Under the pieces are notes generated by a model. That model did not search any database, was not told the origin of the DNA, and saw nothing but the letters and a program-made list of their open reading frames with translations. Both the position numbers and the translations under genes were made by a program. Below, one piece after another: positions 35,008-47,879 of a stretch of DNA of 64,000 nucleotides. Location of the stretch: positions 2,554,561-2,618,560 of the forward strand of contig JAJEKV010000092.1 of assembly GCA_021234155.1 (NCBI GenBank), read 5' to 3'. Every line of letters starts with the position of its first letter. Position 1 is the first letter of the stretch. The stretch is from Isoetes taiwanensis (taxonomy: Eukaryota > Streptophyta > Lycopodiopsida > Isoetales > Isoetaceae).

Positions 35008-35777
35008 CTGATCCTACGCAATTCTGGAATGACTGCGCAAAACTTGAATGCTTTAGCGTTCTTAATCCAAAAATTTTGAATCTTTTCTATCTGTTCATCT
35101 GAAATTGCATCGAATCTTTTAGCCCTCTTATAAGAAACCCATTTCCCACCATTGTAATCGATCGCTGCCCTCTTTTTCTTTGCCTTTTGGAGGTTTCTTG
35201 GGTGAACACCTAATACCTTTCCAAGATCTCTCTGGCTGATTTTGTCGCTTATTTCAGAATCTGCACGACGTGGTATAGACATTGCAAGACACCTATTCTT
35301 GACTGCTAGGCAGTCATTGCTGGTAGAGAGTTTTACAGTCTGCATAGAGTCCCAAAGGCTCCTAATGACAATGCTCTTGGCTTCCAAATCCTTTAATTCT
35401 TCACCTATAAAATTTTCTAATGTTTTATCCCTCAAAAACTCAAGTAAAATTTCTTTCTTCATGCTATCCTCAATTCTTTTGGTCTGTTTATGGAAAGACG
35501 TTAGCAAATTAAGGGCAATATGGCGTTTACTACTTCCACTTTTTGATGAACCAGATCCTTCTGCCAATTCTGCAAGCTCCAGTCTTTCCTCTCTTCTTCT
35601 TTTCCTTTGGCATCTTTTCTTCAACATTTCTTCTTCCTTGGTTCTTCTTCGTTTCCTTCTGTCTGAAATGCCGATTTGTGGACAGATTACCTCGTTGACA
35701 TACATATCCACAATGGATTGGCGCTTGCAGTAGGGAGCCAAAGAACAGGACGTAGGTAAAGAACAGGAAGGGGCCAA
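35008..35777 (-). pseudogene. Element X gene, N-terminal exon (basic, HTH-like)
   Basis: Frame open from 35777. After a basic nuclear-localisation-like stretch (SDRRKRRRTKEEEMLKKR, CQRKRRREERLELAELAEGS) it has helical segments (EEILLEFLRDKT-like; LKDLEAKSIVIRSLWDSMQT), a helix-turn-helix-like block (ISQRDLGKVLGVHPRNLQKA, KKKR) and a linker GGKWVSYKRAKRFDAISDEQ followed by IEKIQNFWIKNA. In the family this N-terminal part precedes the HPxIKI-FxxLKPW block now at 33288-33484. A GTTTGC donor at 35007 is possible, but its phase does not match the next exon, so the border is uncertain. The start is not firmly defined. Confidence 0.65.
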
Positions 35778-36755
35778 AGAATAGGAATTTGAATTTTAGT
35801 TTTAAAATTAGAATTTCCCCCATAAATTGGGACTCCATTCTTAAATAACGTCAGTTGAGCGGTGCCATAATTATACTTTCATACCACAAAAGTGGAGGAT
35901 GCACGACTACATTTTGGGGGGGACAGGGGGGACAGCCGAATTGGGACATCACAGCGTGCGTTTACCCATGGCAGACAAACCCTAGTATTGCAACCTGTAG
36001 ACTATATGAGGACTGATTGTTTCGCTGTTTATTTTGTGCAATGCAAATAAAGTAGATATGACCATGTTTTTATCACAACGAGTATACTCGGTCATCCCAT
36101 GCAACCACACCAATGTGGGAGAAATTCGTTGGTTTAGAAATTGGATATATATGAGAATTGGTTAAATGATTAACATATAGCACTTGCCATAAACATATGA
36201 TTGCAACTACAATTCCTATAAATTCTAATGGAAATCCCCTCATGCCATCTCATGACAAGTGGTGCGTATTTTTGAAGCACTAACTCTATTCAACCAACTA
36301 GGCTTGCTTAGTTGTCCTCAAGACACACCCCCTCCATGCTTATCCAGTATGCTTATAAGACAGCAAAAAGTTGTTTTAAATAATAAAAATATTATATTAT
36401 ATTTTCTTTTACATAATAAAATGGTACACTATACATTGTCTTTGCTATTATAATTCCTCTTGCCATAGTGACTCTACCATCTTATACAATTCCAGATAGA
36501 ACATGCTATACAGAGAATAAAATAAGATCACCATGGGAAATCACCATGAGGCTTCAAAGTCTATAATTTTATGTTACCTCGCTTTTATCTGGAAACAAAG
36601 AAAGAAGTCAGATAACTTGATCAGAACCTCGCTTTATCCGAAAACAAAGAAAGAAACTGCTTCAAATTTAAGATTCCGTTCTTTTCCATACTTTCCCATG
36701 CGCAGTCCGATAATCACTGTTTTTTTTCCTTTCTTTTTGATATAGCTTTACTTAC

Positions 36756-37082
36756 CTTGTTCACCTTTTTAAAGTAGGAAGTCTTCTTCTTTTTCTCAAC
36801 CGTAGGCCTAATCAGTGGATTAGTGGACTTCTCAATTTGGTCCCTTGGGAACCAAGTGAAATTTACATTGCCATTTTTCAATAATCTAACAACTTCCGCT
36901 TGCAAAAGATAAAGATCGAACGTTACAAAGTCTTGTTGAAGCCTTTCATCAACCTCCATCCCCTCAAAAAGAGTGGATAAAGGAAACCGAATCAAAAATT
37001 TAGGCTGCCCTTCGGTTGTGCATTCACCAGGACTAAAATCAACATCCATTGAAAAACCATCATGCCCCTGTCGCTTTTCCAA
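36756..37082 (-). CDS. Unidentified exon, possibly the first exon of element X
   Basis: Minus-strand frame starting MEKRQGHDGFSMDVDFSPGE and containing GQPKFLIRFPLSTLFEGMEV, FDLYLLQAEVVRLL and NVNFTWFPRDQIEK, with a Lys-rich end (KKKKTSYFKKVNK) at a strong donor AAG|GTAAGTAAAG (intron from 36755). No domain is recognised. Its strand, position and donor make it a candidate upstream exon of the element X gene 1 kb downstream, but an independent gene fragment is equally possible. Confidence 0.45.
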
Positions 37083-37224
37083 AAACTGAAGTTTGACTAT
37101 AAAATGTTTATTTTAATGCTTGTAAAATATTTTTGAATAAAGGTACTAAAACATCTGAGAAAAACTTATAATAAATATAGTATGACCAGCATATATACAA
37201 ATGTATATATGCAGTAAGTGGAGC

Positions 37225-39130
37225 TAATAATTTGATTGCTTCTTTTTTTATTACTATAAAAAATTGTCCAACAATTTACTTATTTATATAATATTATCAA
37301 AATACATTTTTAATAGATTTTTTTCTGCTATACAAGTTCTAATTTATAGAATTAACATTTATAATCTACTAAATATCAACATAAGAAAATTATTTTTGAA
37401 TTGCCACTTTCCAAATATTTTGCATTATGGCTATTTATAAAATTGTTGATAAAGATGCTTTATAAACATTTGTTCAACTTTCAATACTGTTTTTTGTTGC
37501 ACTGTCATTTTTGTAATTGTGATTGACTGATATATAGAGTATATTGTATCATATATGTAAATTGTATTTGTTGTAGACCACATGGTTCTATCCCTGGCTT
37601 TCTTGATTTGTCTCTGGATTGCTTGGCAATGATTTTTTATAAGACGAGCATTAGGGATGTTGCCAGGTTCGCTCTCGTTTGCCAAGATTTTCGGGAAGCA
37701 ACTAACTCCTTTATCCGTAAAAGCAACTAGCTCCGTAATCGTTAAAAAAATTGTTAATAAAGATGCTTTTTAAAGATTTATCAAACTTCATACCTGTTTT
37801 TTGTTATAAAATTATAATATAATATAATTTTAAAAAATTTGAAAATTTAGCTAGTAATTTTATTGCTTTTTTTCTTTATCAATTTGAAAAATTGTCTAAA
37901 ATTTATTTAACTACATATGACAATATCAATATATCTTTTTAACAAATTTTTTCTAATATACAACTTCTAATTAATAGAATTAATATTTATAGTTTACTCT
38001 TTATCAGCATAAAAAAAAATATTTTTTGAATTGCCAATGCCAAATCTTTTGCAATATAGCTATTTATAAAATTGTTGATAAAGATATTTTATAAAGATTT
38101 GTCAAACTTTCAGTACTAGTTTTTATTGTCCTGCCATTTTTGTTTTGACGAAGCAACTATCGCGTACGCGGAACAGTATAATTTGCCATTTTGCGTACAG
38201 GTTTTTCAGTGTCGCAAAAAACTTTTGAGTACGCGCTTTACTTCTTTTCGCATACGTAAAAATCTTCCGATGCCTTGTTTTTGTCCGTATTTCTTACGTA
38301 TTATATAACAAATTTGTGTCGTATCATACGAATAATACATATTGTATATAAAACAGACGGAGTATTGAACCTATCCCTGATATAGTGTATATATCATATC
38401 ATTTATGTAAATTATAATTGTGAAAATTTAGCTTTATAAATTAGTCATGTATGTGTTATTTATAAAATGTCATTTATCAAACATTTGAAAAGTACTAATT
38501 GTTAAATTTTTATAGTCATTCTATCAAACAAAAGTTCATATTTTTAAATATTATCTTTTGAGAACTGAAATATTGAGAGTATTCAATGGTTTTTTGAGTT
38601 TTAGGTTTGTATTATAACCAATTTGTCCATGTGATAAACTAAACTTTATATTATATAAACTAACTTTTATAATAGCACATAATATATTTGTATTGTGGAA
38701 TTCTTGACTCATAGAAAGTCGTGATACAGAAATTACAAATAAATAAACAATATAATTGTAAAACATTTGAATATTTTTATTACACTAGCCCATCTAGTGA
38801 AGGGTTGATAAAGTTTCTCCATTTCTATTTGAATGGCACTTTCTTACTTAGCCATTCCTCACCATGCTTAAAAAAAAAAAATTTGGCATTTGTTGAATAG
38901 CCAGAAGCCTCAAGAATGGTATCACAACATTCAAATTTAATCCTTGCTGAAATCGAAGATGTTTAACGCAATGCAGCTAGTAATTTTCTTCCTTCTTTTT
39001 AATTTAAAAAATTGCCCACAAATTTATTTACCTATATATATCATTATCTATATATCTTTTTAACAAATTTTTTCTGATATACAACCTCTAATTAATAGAA
39101 TTAACATTTATAGTTTACTCTTTATCAAAA
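37225..39130. repeat. AT-rich repeat family, several degenerate copies
   Basis: A block with AACAAATTTTTTCT-ATATACAA, CTAATTAATAGAATTAA and ATTTATAGTTTACTCTTTAT is present at about 37225-37400, 37850-38010 and 38975-39130. It is followed in the first two by GAATTGCCA...AAATNTTTTGCA and CTATTTATAAAATTGTTGAT plus AAAGAT (37400-37470 and 38029-38090). The same second part occurs again at 47880. These are diverged copies of one dispersed element. Confidence 0.8.
37398..37712 (+). pseudogene. F-box fragment on a repeat, copy 1
   Basis: The repeat unit carries a plus-strand frame with GFLDLSLDCLAMIFYKTSIR and DVARFALVCQDFREATNSF, the pattern of an F-box (SCF ubiquitin-ligase adaptor). The frame is only about 45 residues long here. 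The region is about 90 percent identical by eye to 47880-48190. Ends soon after at a stop, with no substrate-binding domain. Confidence 0.65.
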
Positions 39131-40755
39131 AAAAAAACCACCAATCAGTTCTAGACAACTAGAACCTCTTTTTTCTGTCAAAGACAGCCCAATTAGCAGT
39201 CCTAAACATAAGCAAAAACCTATGTCTAGGTCAATGTCCTGGTTTAACAATTAAGGATAAATCCTTTCATTCATGTAATTCCCCAAATACCAAGCCTACC
39301 ATGTATGTATGTTTAACATATTTCCAAGTTAATCCAAGGTTTTATTCCTTCTAATAATGTGGTGAATCTACCAAACACTTCTTTAACCACCATCCTAGCA
39401 AGTAGTCCATGTACATGTTAAAATATAGGTTTCATTCTACTACCATCATTTTACCATCCCAAATACCTTCATATTAAATGTCTAAGCAATTTACCTCAAG
39501 ATTCCAACATATTTCTATATGCAGTTATACCTATTATTCAATCATAGTTTTTGCAAAGCATGCAAACAATTTATGCTCACAACTCAATTAGTCCCGTATG
39601 CAAACACAATCTGCACGAACTCCCATGTATCCAGCCAATAGAATAAATAATAAATGCACAAGATTCATGCCAACTTGTTTTCAAGCAAATTCTGTATTAG
39701 ATACCATGTGTGCAGAAAATAAATTGAATAGCAAATGCCCAGGATTTATTCAATCTCATATTCAAGCCAAATAATTAAGCCAATGCATCTAGCAAACCCC
39801 TTAAACATCAAATGTACAATACACATTTAAGCTTATTGTCCATGTATCAGCTTTTATTTAACTAGGCCATGCAATCTTAACCATAATATCAGTACATTTC
39901 CAAGTGTATCAATATCTTTGATCTTATTCTTATTTCTGTATATCATGCAAACAGTAGATGCACCAGACTTTTTTAACCAATATTTTAACCCAGATCAGTG
40001 CACATAACCATGTATCAATCAAATATCTTACACAAAATAGGCCCCATATACTTTTTAATCTCGTTTTCAAAACATGAATCATATGTGCAGCAGATATATT
40101 GAACAGCAAATGCATCAAGACTCATTAAGCATAAATTCAAGTATAAACCATATTCATACCAAAGTATCCAAGCAGATAACTAACTTACAAGACCCATGTA
40201 TAAATTAAAAAACAATCTCATAACTTTCCATTGTTTAGATATACCTTGAATAGGCCAATTCCTTAAGCCACTATATTTCTGGTCACAAATATAACTATCC
40301 AACCACTAATCTACTGCAAAAAGATATTACCAAGATTACTGCAAACAAATGTTTAAGAATGTCTTATTTCCACTCCATCTTCAGGAATCATATGGATCAG
40401 CTTTAATCTCCTTGAAAATACAAAACAGAGAGCAAGGAAATCTGTTACCTGCAGTAGAACCAAAGGACAGTTAGCCAAGCATTGGGTAAAAGCCTAAGCT
40501 ACTAGCAGGTGTCATGGATTTCCTTGAGGTTATCCCATTTCACCCTGCCTATATTTTCGCTACATAGCCATATAATTTAATCATAAGTATCCAAGAGAAA
40601 TCAGTCTATAAGAATTTTAAGGCTGATCCTATCATTATCCTGGAAACTAAGACAGCATGTCATACTTTTAACTTCCCTGTTTAAGCTCATGTTCAGAAAA
40701 CATCATCTACATAGTCATTCATATGTTTATCAACTTAAATCCCAAATAAAACCTA
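39131..40755. other. AT-rich non-coding stretch
   Basis: No gene seen. Loosely repeated phrases with GTGCAG-AGATA-ATTGAA and CAGCAAATGC recur about 380 bp apart (39700 and 40080), suggesting old repeat DNA. Confidence 0.4.
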
Positions 40756-41253
40756 TCAAACCTTAGAGATTCGAGTAGATCCCTTTGGTTTCTCCATTAT
40801 GGTCCCTCCAGAATGATCAGCTTCCTTGTTGTTGTAAGCAAAATCGAATGTATCTTCCTTAGTGCCTTCCCTGATGTCTGCAATACTGATAGCTTCATTC
40901 CCACACTCTGTGATCTCACAATAGGGTATGGGAGTTGCTGTGCCCTCAACCTTTTCCTTATCACAAACCTTCTCTATCTCACCACTTTGGCAGGCTTTCA
41001 AGGCTGGATCCTTCACAGACCTGTGGTATTGGTAAATCTTCTTACTAGTACCCTCATTCTGCTTTGCTTCAGCTATCCTCTTCCGGGTAGCTTGATTCAA
41101 GTCTCCCTTCTTTCTTGGCATATTTGCTACCAGGGATCTGACCCTGGATAGCGGCCTTCTACTTCTAAGACTGAGAACTACCACATTCGTAGCATTCTGA
41201 TTTAAATAGCATGCAGCAATACTAAACACCGACAGTTCTAGGTGTTGTTTCAT
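40756..41253 (-). CDS. Hypothetical small basic protein
   Basis: A 165-codon minus-strand frame. The likely useful start is the internal MPRKKGDLNQATRKRIAEAK near 41120, giving a basic N-terminus with a helix-like KRIAEAKQNEG, a CQSGEIEKVCDKEK stretch and an acidic tail (DIREGTKEDTFDF). No domain is recognised. It could be a transposon accessory frame or chance. Confidence 0.3.
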   Translation of the reverse strand: MKQHLELSVFSIAACYLNQNATNVVVLSLRSRRPLSRVRSLVANMPRKKGDLNQATRKRIAEAKQNEGTSKKIYQYHRSVKDPALKACQSGEIEKVCDKEKVEGTATPIPYCEITECGNEAISIADIREGTKEDTFDFAYNNKEADHSGGTIMEKPKGSTRISKV

Positions 41254-42080
41254 ACCTAATTTGGACTGTCATGGGGTCTTAATCCAAGCTGTCTTCTCTT
41301 CACTCTTCACTGCCAGTTACTTGTATACCTGTCTCCTTGGTTCCAGATGCTTTCTCAAGCCCTAAATCCCATTTCCGGCAGCCTGGTTGCCCTAAATTTA
41401 CAGTGGGTCAAATTTTTCTATAAGGGTTTGTTAGTATTCGGCTAACTCCAAAATAATACCCTTGTATCAACAACTAGGTTACAAATTTAAAATCACCTTT
41501 TTTACCATTGTATATCCTACCTCTTGCTTAACATTATGCATCCATCGTCCAATGTAGGTCATGCTTTTAAAACATTCATGGTCTATTCATCATCGTACCC
41601 CATCTAGTGTTAAACATCAATAGTTATACCTCTATACTTATTTTCAATTAAAAAAAAAACTAGCAAAAAGGCACGCCAGAGGCTGTGGCCGAGCAAGATC
41701 CCCAAGATCAAGCTAGAAACTATCACAAGTGCCAAGCAAGGCACCCTAGTTTTCTCATCTTGAGGTTAGAGGAACGTGTATTGGTTACAACTTGCAGCTA
41801 AAAAATAACAAGATAAATTTGCACGTGCATAAATATTTGAGCTATGAGTTCGAAATGTTTAATGTTTGTAGTAGTTTATTTAGATGGGATGATAGGAAAA
41901 CATGACATATTGGTGGAACTAGTAAATATAAACTTCTTTTAAAAATAATCAAGGAGTGAGAAAGTGAGAAAGTTGGTGGGTCTTAACCAATGATACTACA
42001 TGTTGGAACACGACAAAGGATATGGGCTTAATGTATGTTTCTTCAAATTCAAGAGGGTGGTTAGCTTCTTTATTTGGACA
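41254..42080. other. No gene recognised
   Basis: AT-rich with a poly-A run at about 41650. No coherent coding frame or RNA structure was seen. Confidence 0.4.
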
Positions 42081-42086
42081 ACTGGC

Positions 42087-42330
42087 ATGGACTTATCGGG
42101 CTTGTACATGAAGAGCCCTATTGCATCGATCTGATTTGAGGGTTTTATGGTCTCTGTTTTATGTAGAGGGGCGTTGGTGTGCTCGCAAATTTTCTTGAGT
42201 TAGCTTAATCACCGGACACCTGCATGGCCTTATCGGGCTTGTACATGAAGAGCACCTTCGCATAGATTTGGTCCGATGTTTTATGCTCGTTTTATGTAGA
42301 GGGGCATTGGTGTGCTCTGCAAATTTCCAA
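42087..42330. repeat. Two-copy tandem repeat of about 134 bp
   Basis: CTTATCGGGCTTGTACATGA plus AGAGC ... TTTTATGTAGAGGGGC, TTGGTGTGCTC occurs at 42091 and 42231 with about 85-90 percent identity. Confidence 0.8.
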
Positions 42331-42802
42331 CCACATTATTGCATGGATGAGGTATAGCTTTACCACTTTACTTGCATTTTTTATCGTTTGGATGGACAAT
42401 CTTTGGTTTGAAGATCAACATTGAATGATCTCTCGCTCATCTCTTACTTGAGTTGTTGAATTGTTGATGCTTCCATTGTTTCTCGTGACTGTATTTGAAT
42501 TTTGACACCTGAAGCACATTTTAAAATACATGTTTCTATGTCATAGTATAATGATGAACATACCGCATCTATAGAAGCACATCCCGTTCATAAAGGCATG
42601 GACTCAATTGTGCCTAAAGGCAAAGATATTGAATTGCCATATATGATTGTACAAAGTCTACCAAAGATACTTATTATTGCTAAGATTTTTCCTCGAAAAC
42701 CTTTGAGGTGGAGGTTTTTAATCTTGACAAGAATACACATGATGCTCTTTTCTTGTTTGGGTCCCATCGGGCCAATTGGTCTCCGTGGATCATAAAAATA
42801 CA

Positions 42803-42834
42803 TTCTATTCTATTCTATTCTATTCTATTCTTAA
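42803..42834. repeat. (TTCTA)n microsatellite
   Basis: About six perfect TTCTA units. Confidence 0.9.
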
Positions 42835-45800
42835 AAATTAAAAAGAAAGGCTAGAGTGTTGATTATTACAAGGCCATGTTTATAGTAGATCTTTTTCTTT
42901 CATTTGAAGAACCAATTATTTTTTTTTTTTTTTTTGGCCATGTCGAAATAAGGATATTCATGGCAGTTTGGACATTTCAATGTTTCATTTGAGCTTTTTT
43001 CCTATTAATTCTATTGTGTGGTAAGATTGGACGATCGTTTGAGCCCAAGACCTTAGGGATTTCATGGAGCATGCTAAAGTTATGGCAAGCAAATTGAATA
43101 ATAAGTGAGCCAAACTATTGGCATAATTCAAAACTTGTTTAAGATTTAGGCATCTTCCCATGATCTTGGGGCCCTCAAATTTCTAGCATGGCAAGGTCAA
43201 TTTGCACACAAAGCTGCCTCGGCCCCATAGCTGAAGACCGATCCTATTTCTTTAAGGAATTTTAGCAAAACTATCTATCATTCATAGAAAGGACAAAATG
43301 AACCTCATTGTTTAAAAATAAAGCAAAATTTCGAAGTTTCAAGTTGAAAACTTCAAGGTGAGGCGTCTTGAGAACATAAAGGATTTACGCTTGACATCGA
43401 AAAACCTTAAGGTTTAAGGCCAAGGCCACCCCCGCAGCCCGTACTCAGATTGTTTGAAAGGCTTTTTCTAGACGTGCCATTAGGATCACGTGATAATTAA
43501 AATAAAAGAAACAAATTCGAGATACACTTTTAACAGCTTGTAACAAGAGAATCATGATGATGATAGATAGAAAAATATAGGTGCAAGGGCGAGGCCTCTC
43601 AAAAACTGCGCTCTTGCTTTCAGATTCAACTATTGTCGTGTGGTAAACAATAAGGTCCATTAACTCCTGCTTGAAGATGGAATGCCAAGCCAAAATCTTA
43701 GCAAGGTGGTAAAGCAGTTAGTCACAAATTTCTATTTTACCACAATGCAAGGAGCACGATCCGGTGTCGTGTTCTTGACCTCCCCATGCCGAGGTTCATT
43801 AATTATTCTACAACAAACAGTGCAAAGTGGTAGGGAAATCATCTCCATGCTCAACTGGATTACAAATAGGGGTTAATAAGCATGTCCAATCACTAGCAAC
43901 AAAATCACACAGGCGTGTGCTTCCTCGCCTCGCTTTTTCATTCAAAATGGCGGCTAATTTTTTGCTTATGTACCATCGTTAAAATGAATCATTTTGATAT
44001 CTTTGCTATCCAGCAAAGTATCATATTGATGACCCATCTTGATTTTACTGTACAATAAGGATGATGAGAAGAGTGTTGACGATTGTGGAGATTCAAGGCT
44101 CGATTTTTGCGATGAGATGGCATCAGTCTTGATTCAGGATATGGAAGGCAGCGGTTAATAGTGAACCCGCCTAGCAAGTCTTCACAATCAGCCCGAGGCT
44201 GAATTGATGATGCATCACTTCCATCAAGTGAGAATCAGTTTGTTGCCATAACCAATGGTACGTTAAACTTGAAGTTCCTCTACTTATTATGTGACATGTC
44301 AAAAAATTTAGAAAAGATAATAATAAATTACCCTGACGCCGGTTTTCATCTCGAGGTATTGAACAAGGCATTGAGGAGAGGTTGGTAGCCAAAGAGACGA
44401 TCGCAAAGATGAGCATAGTGTCGGGAGGCTAGCCGGTTGCAAGTTGTAACTCTAACTCCACTTTTTAGAGCAAGGCAACCTCCATTTTCAGGACAATCTA
44501 GTCTATGTCAAGATGCTTGATGCACTTATTCCAAAGATAGAAATTGGTGGCCACTTTAGGCCACTTTCAACATGTTCTTCCTTCCTTGAACATTTTAAAT
44601 AAATCTGAAGCTGAATAAACACAAAAAATGTCCTTAAAATTCATTCCTTTCAAAACATAACAACATTAGAAAATAAATTCTTACTATTTGAATCTTCATC
44701 GGGTATATTAACTACAAGGAAACTAGAGATCTTTTCACATTGCCTTGGCTAACTTGACAATATATCTGATCCAGGATCGCACAAAGGATGTTAAGAAACC
44801 TCGAAAAGACCCATGCTAGTAAATGTTCAACATGGGTGGAGGCATTTGCGAAGAAAATAGATGCGTGCAATGTTCCGGTATTGACAAAGATATTCTAGCT
44901 AATGCATGAGCTACCTATCCTATAAAGTGCATGGTATAAGCTTGTTTGATGAATAGCAATATGCTCCTTTGTAAGAAAATAGTGGAGGTGAGAAACTACC
45001 AATAGTATGTTGCAATCGTAAGACTTGACAAATTTCATATCGATATATGGCCCCGCTACTAATTAATGAGATAAATCCCTTTGATGAAATCCCTGCTTAG
45101 ATCTACCTAATATCGTCTATTCAGCAGTTCCACATCTAGCTGGTAACAATTGCCTTCACATGCATAATGAAAATGCAATATCACACGCAAGTTGTTGAGC
45201 TATAAACATTAAACATTCCGAGAAAAAAATGTCTAAGTTAATTGACAATGTGACCTATGGCAAGTGTCACGCTTAGCTTTAAGCAATCAGATATATGAAA
45301 CAACATACCTTACTTTAAATTTGTGTGCAAATAGTACTAGACAAATCTACTAAGTTAAGAATAGTTCTTGAAATGCCATGATTTCTAGTTATCGCAAAGT
45401 GGGCGAGACTTGGCAACGCCTTTTAGAAGAACATTGTGCACAATCACAAGCACGTAAAAGATGTCACTTTTTAAACAAGTCGAGTCAATCAGAAAGTTGG
45501 GTAGCAAACTTAAGTATTATAGTAGCTGTCAACAAGTATGAAACTCTTAGATGTCTTCCAAAAAATATGGTTGAGGAAATTCAGAGAGATATATGAAGAA
45601 CCTAACCTGTACTCGTTTTTCTTTTGGAGATGAAATGAGCAAGTTGTCTTCTTTCTAAGCATCGACATAAAAGAGATATACCTTCTAGTAAAGGCTTTTT
45701 TTTCTCATGTCCAATAAGTACCCTTCTAGATATTTGCATTCTGCGATACTTCAAAGAGAGAACAAAAGCTAACCTAAGGTTGTTGTAATTGTATATCAAT

Positions 45801-47860
45801 GAGTTGCTTGTAAAGCGCTATTAAATTTGAATGACAAACCGGTTTTACATAGGCCTGAAAGGTATCCACCATGGTAAAAGACTTTTGACCAAAACAAGGA
45901 ATTCAATAATCTCTTATGGGTGGGAAGCATAAACTGATCACATGAAAGAGTCAACTTATCCGAGGTTCATAACAATGCCATCTCGCAATTCCTTTGAAAT
46001 GATTATCTTCTAGAATTTATTATTGGCAACAACCTTCATAAATACGCCTTTAATAAGGGGCTCAAATTTGGAAATTGATGTTAAAAAGGGCCTTGGAGTC
46101 GGAATAATATGAAATAATTAGCTGCTCAAGGTTGGAACAACTGGTGGAAAATGACATGGAACCTTCGGGCTATATGTCATGTCGCTATATGTCATGTCAC
46201 GCGATATGTTATTCAAGATCTTTTAAAGACAGAGACAAGCACAAAAATGTAGCTAAATCTCTTTCACCACTAAGACCATAAATATATGTTTGGAGGCGAT
46301 CAACCCACACTAAACACTTTTAGTGGCACAAGACAAAAAGCTTGAGAATGACCAACTTCCGGCATTTGAACATAATGAATGTGGGTGATCCCATATCAAA
46401 AACTCAAAGACCGCGGGACTTTAAAAGCAGAGGACAACAAGACAATGAATACTCACTAAAGCCAAAATCTTACCTGAGGATTGGACCTGCATAAATGCTT
46501 CTCCTTGCTTTGGTAACTTGATAGAGCCGGCTTCTTCTGTTGAGGATTAAAATAGAGAATTCGAAAATAACTCTTCAGGGGATGTTCTTTGAAAAAACAA
46601 ATGCGTTTTCATGTTGGCTTGTATGTTCCGGTGATTGCAGATTTGGTGACAAGCGGCAAGGGTCGGAACATGGGTGATTTCGGGAGAAGATGCGTAAGAA
46701 TATGATCAAGAAGAAACTCAAACGGTTGCCTATAAACAAGGAAATAAGACTGGAATAAACGGAAGTAGAAGATCCTTGTGAGGCACGAGGCACGCATGCT
46801 GCTCTCGCGACATCGTTCAGTATCTCCGTTGAAATTTTAGGTTCTTTTCTAATTTCCCTATACCTTCCATGGACCTATTACTGGACTTATTTTTAGGTCC
46901 TAAAATTCACAATGGCATGGTCCTTCTACTAGATGGTTGGATCTACAATAAGCCATTGAAATTAAGTAAATCAACCAAGTTATCACCAGATTTTAACAAG
47001 GATATGTAAGTCTACATCAAGCACAACATATCAAGTGTAAATTACTGTTAAAATTTTGAAGCCCTTCCCAAACCTGCGAAGGAAGTGTACTACTCTTCGT
47101 TTTGTCCGGATATCTTCCAGCTTGCATCCGATTTTGCTATTTCCTTTACTGGAATCTGACCATTTCTGATCCCATGGTGCTGATAGCATTTCCGCCATGT
47201 TCTGGTTCTTGTCTAGGAGTTTTTCTTGCTCAACAATTCCCGACGATGCTCAACCGGCTTGTGCAAAGGAGCTTCAGATATAATATTTATCCTTATTGAC
47301 ATGTTAAATAATTAGGGCAGAGCATACCGGCTATCCTGAAGGCCATTCAGTGTAAAGATCGGCTGCCTTAGATCTAACTGGCATACCACGGCTCCAGCTG
47401 TCATTGTTGGCGCTCTGTGGCTGTGTTCGAGACTCATATTACTGTTCTAAAGGTTTTTTTTCTGTTTTAGCAAAAACACGCACCCAAAGCCATGATCATT
47501 CTTTGGGTTGCAAACTCGAATTGCTTCATGCCGTACATAGAAAATAGAAGTTACAAAACATTGCCTTTTATTACCATTAAATCAAACCCTGCAATAGTAT
47601 ATTGTGGTAATGCACACCATATTTCGGCATGTCCAACCCTTGTATCATGGCATGGCCAATATACTCTACTGCACATGGATCCTGTTGTTGCCCTAATGGT
47701 TTAATCATGTTAAAAACAATGGCCACAATCCAATATCATTTGCTAGGTTCTCATAGCATTAAATGGCTTCATGATCTACAACAAAAATAAAGGTCACAAC
47801 CTAGTCTTTTATTACTTACTCAACAGAGCTCAAACCAACTACTACATCATATAAGAATAA
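42835..47860. other. Long stretch without a recognisable gene
   Basis: AT-rich, with a T24-like run at 42909-42932. Short frames on both strands (for example 43445-43693 minus, 44171-44416 minus, 45378-45596 plus, 46575-46793 minus) have no motif. A direct repeat TATATGTCATGTC lies at about 46172 and 46187. Probably old transposon debris. Confidence 0.4.
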
Positions 47861-47879
47861 TAATAAAAAAAAAAAAAAA

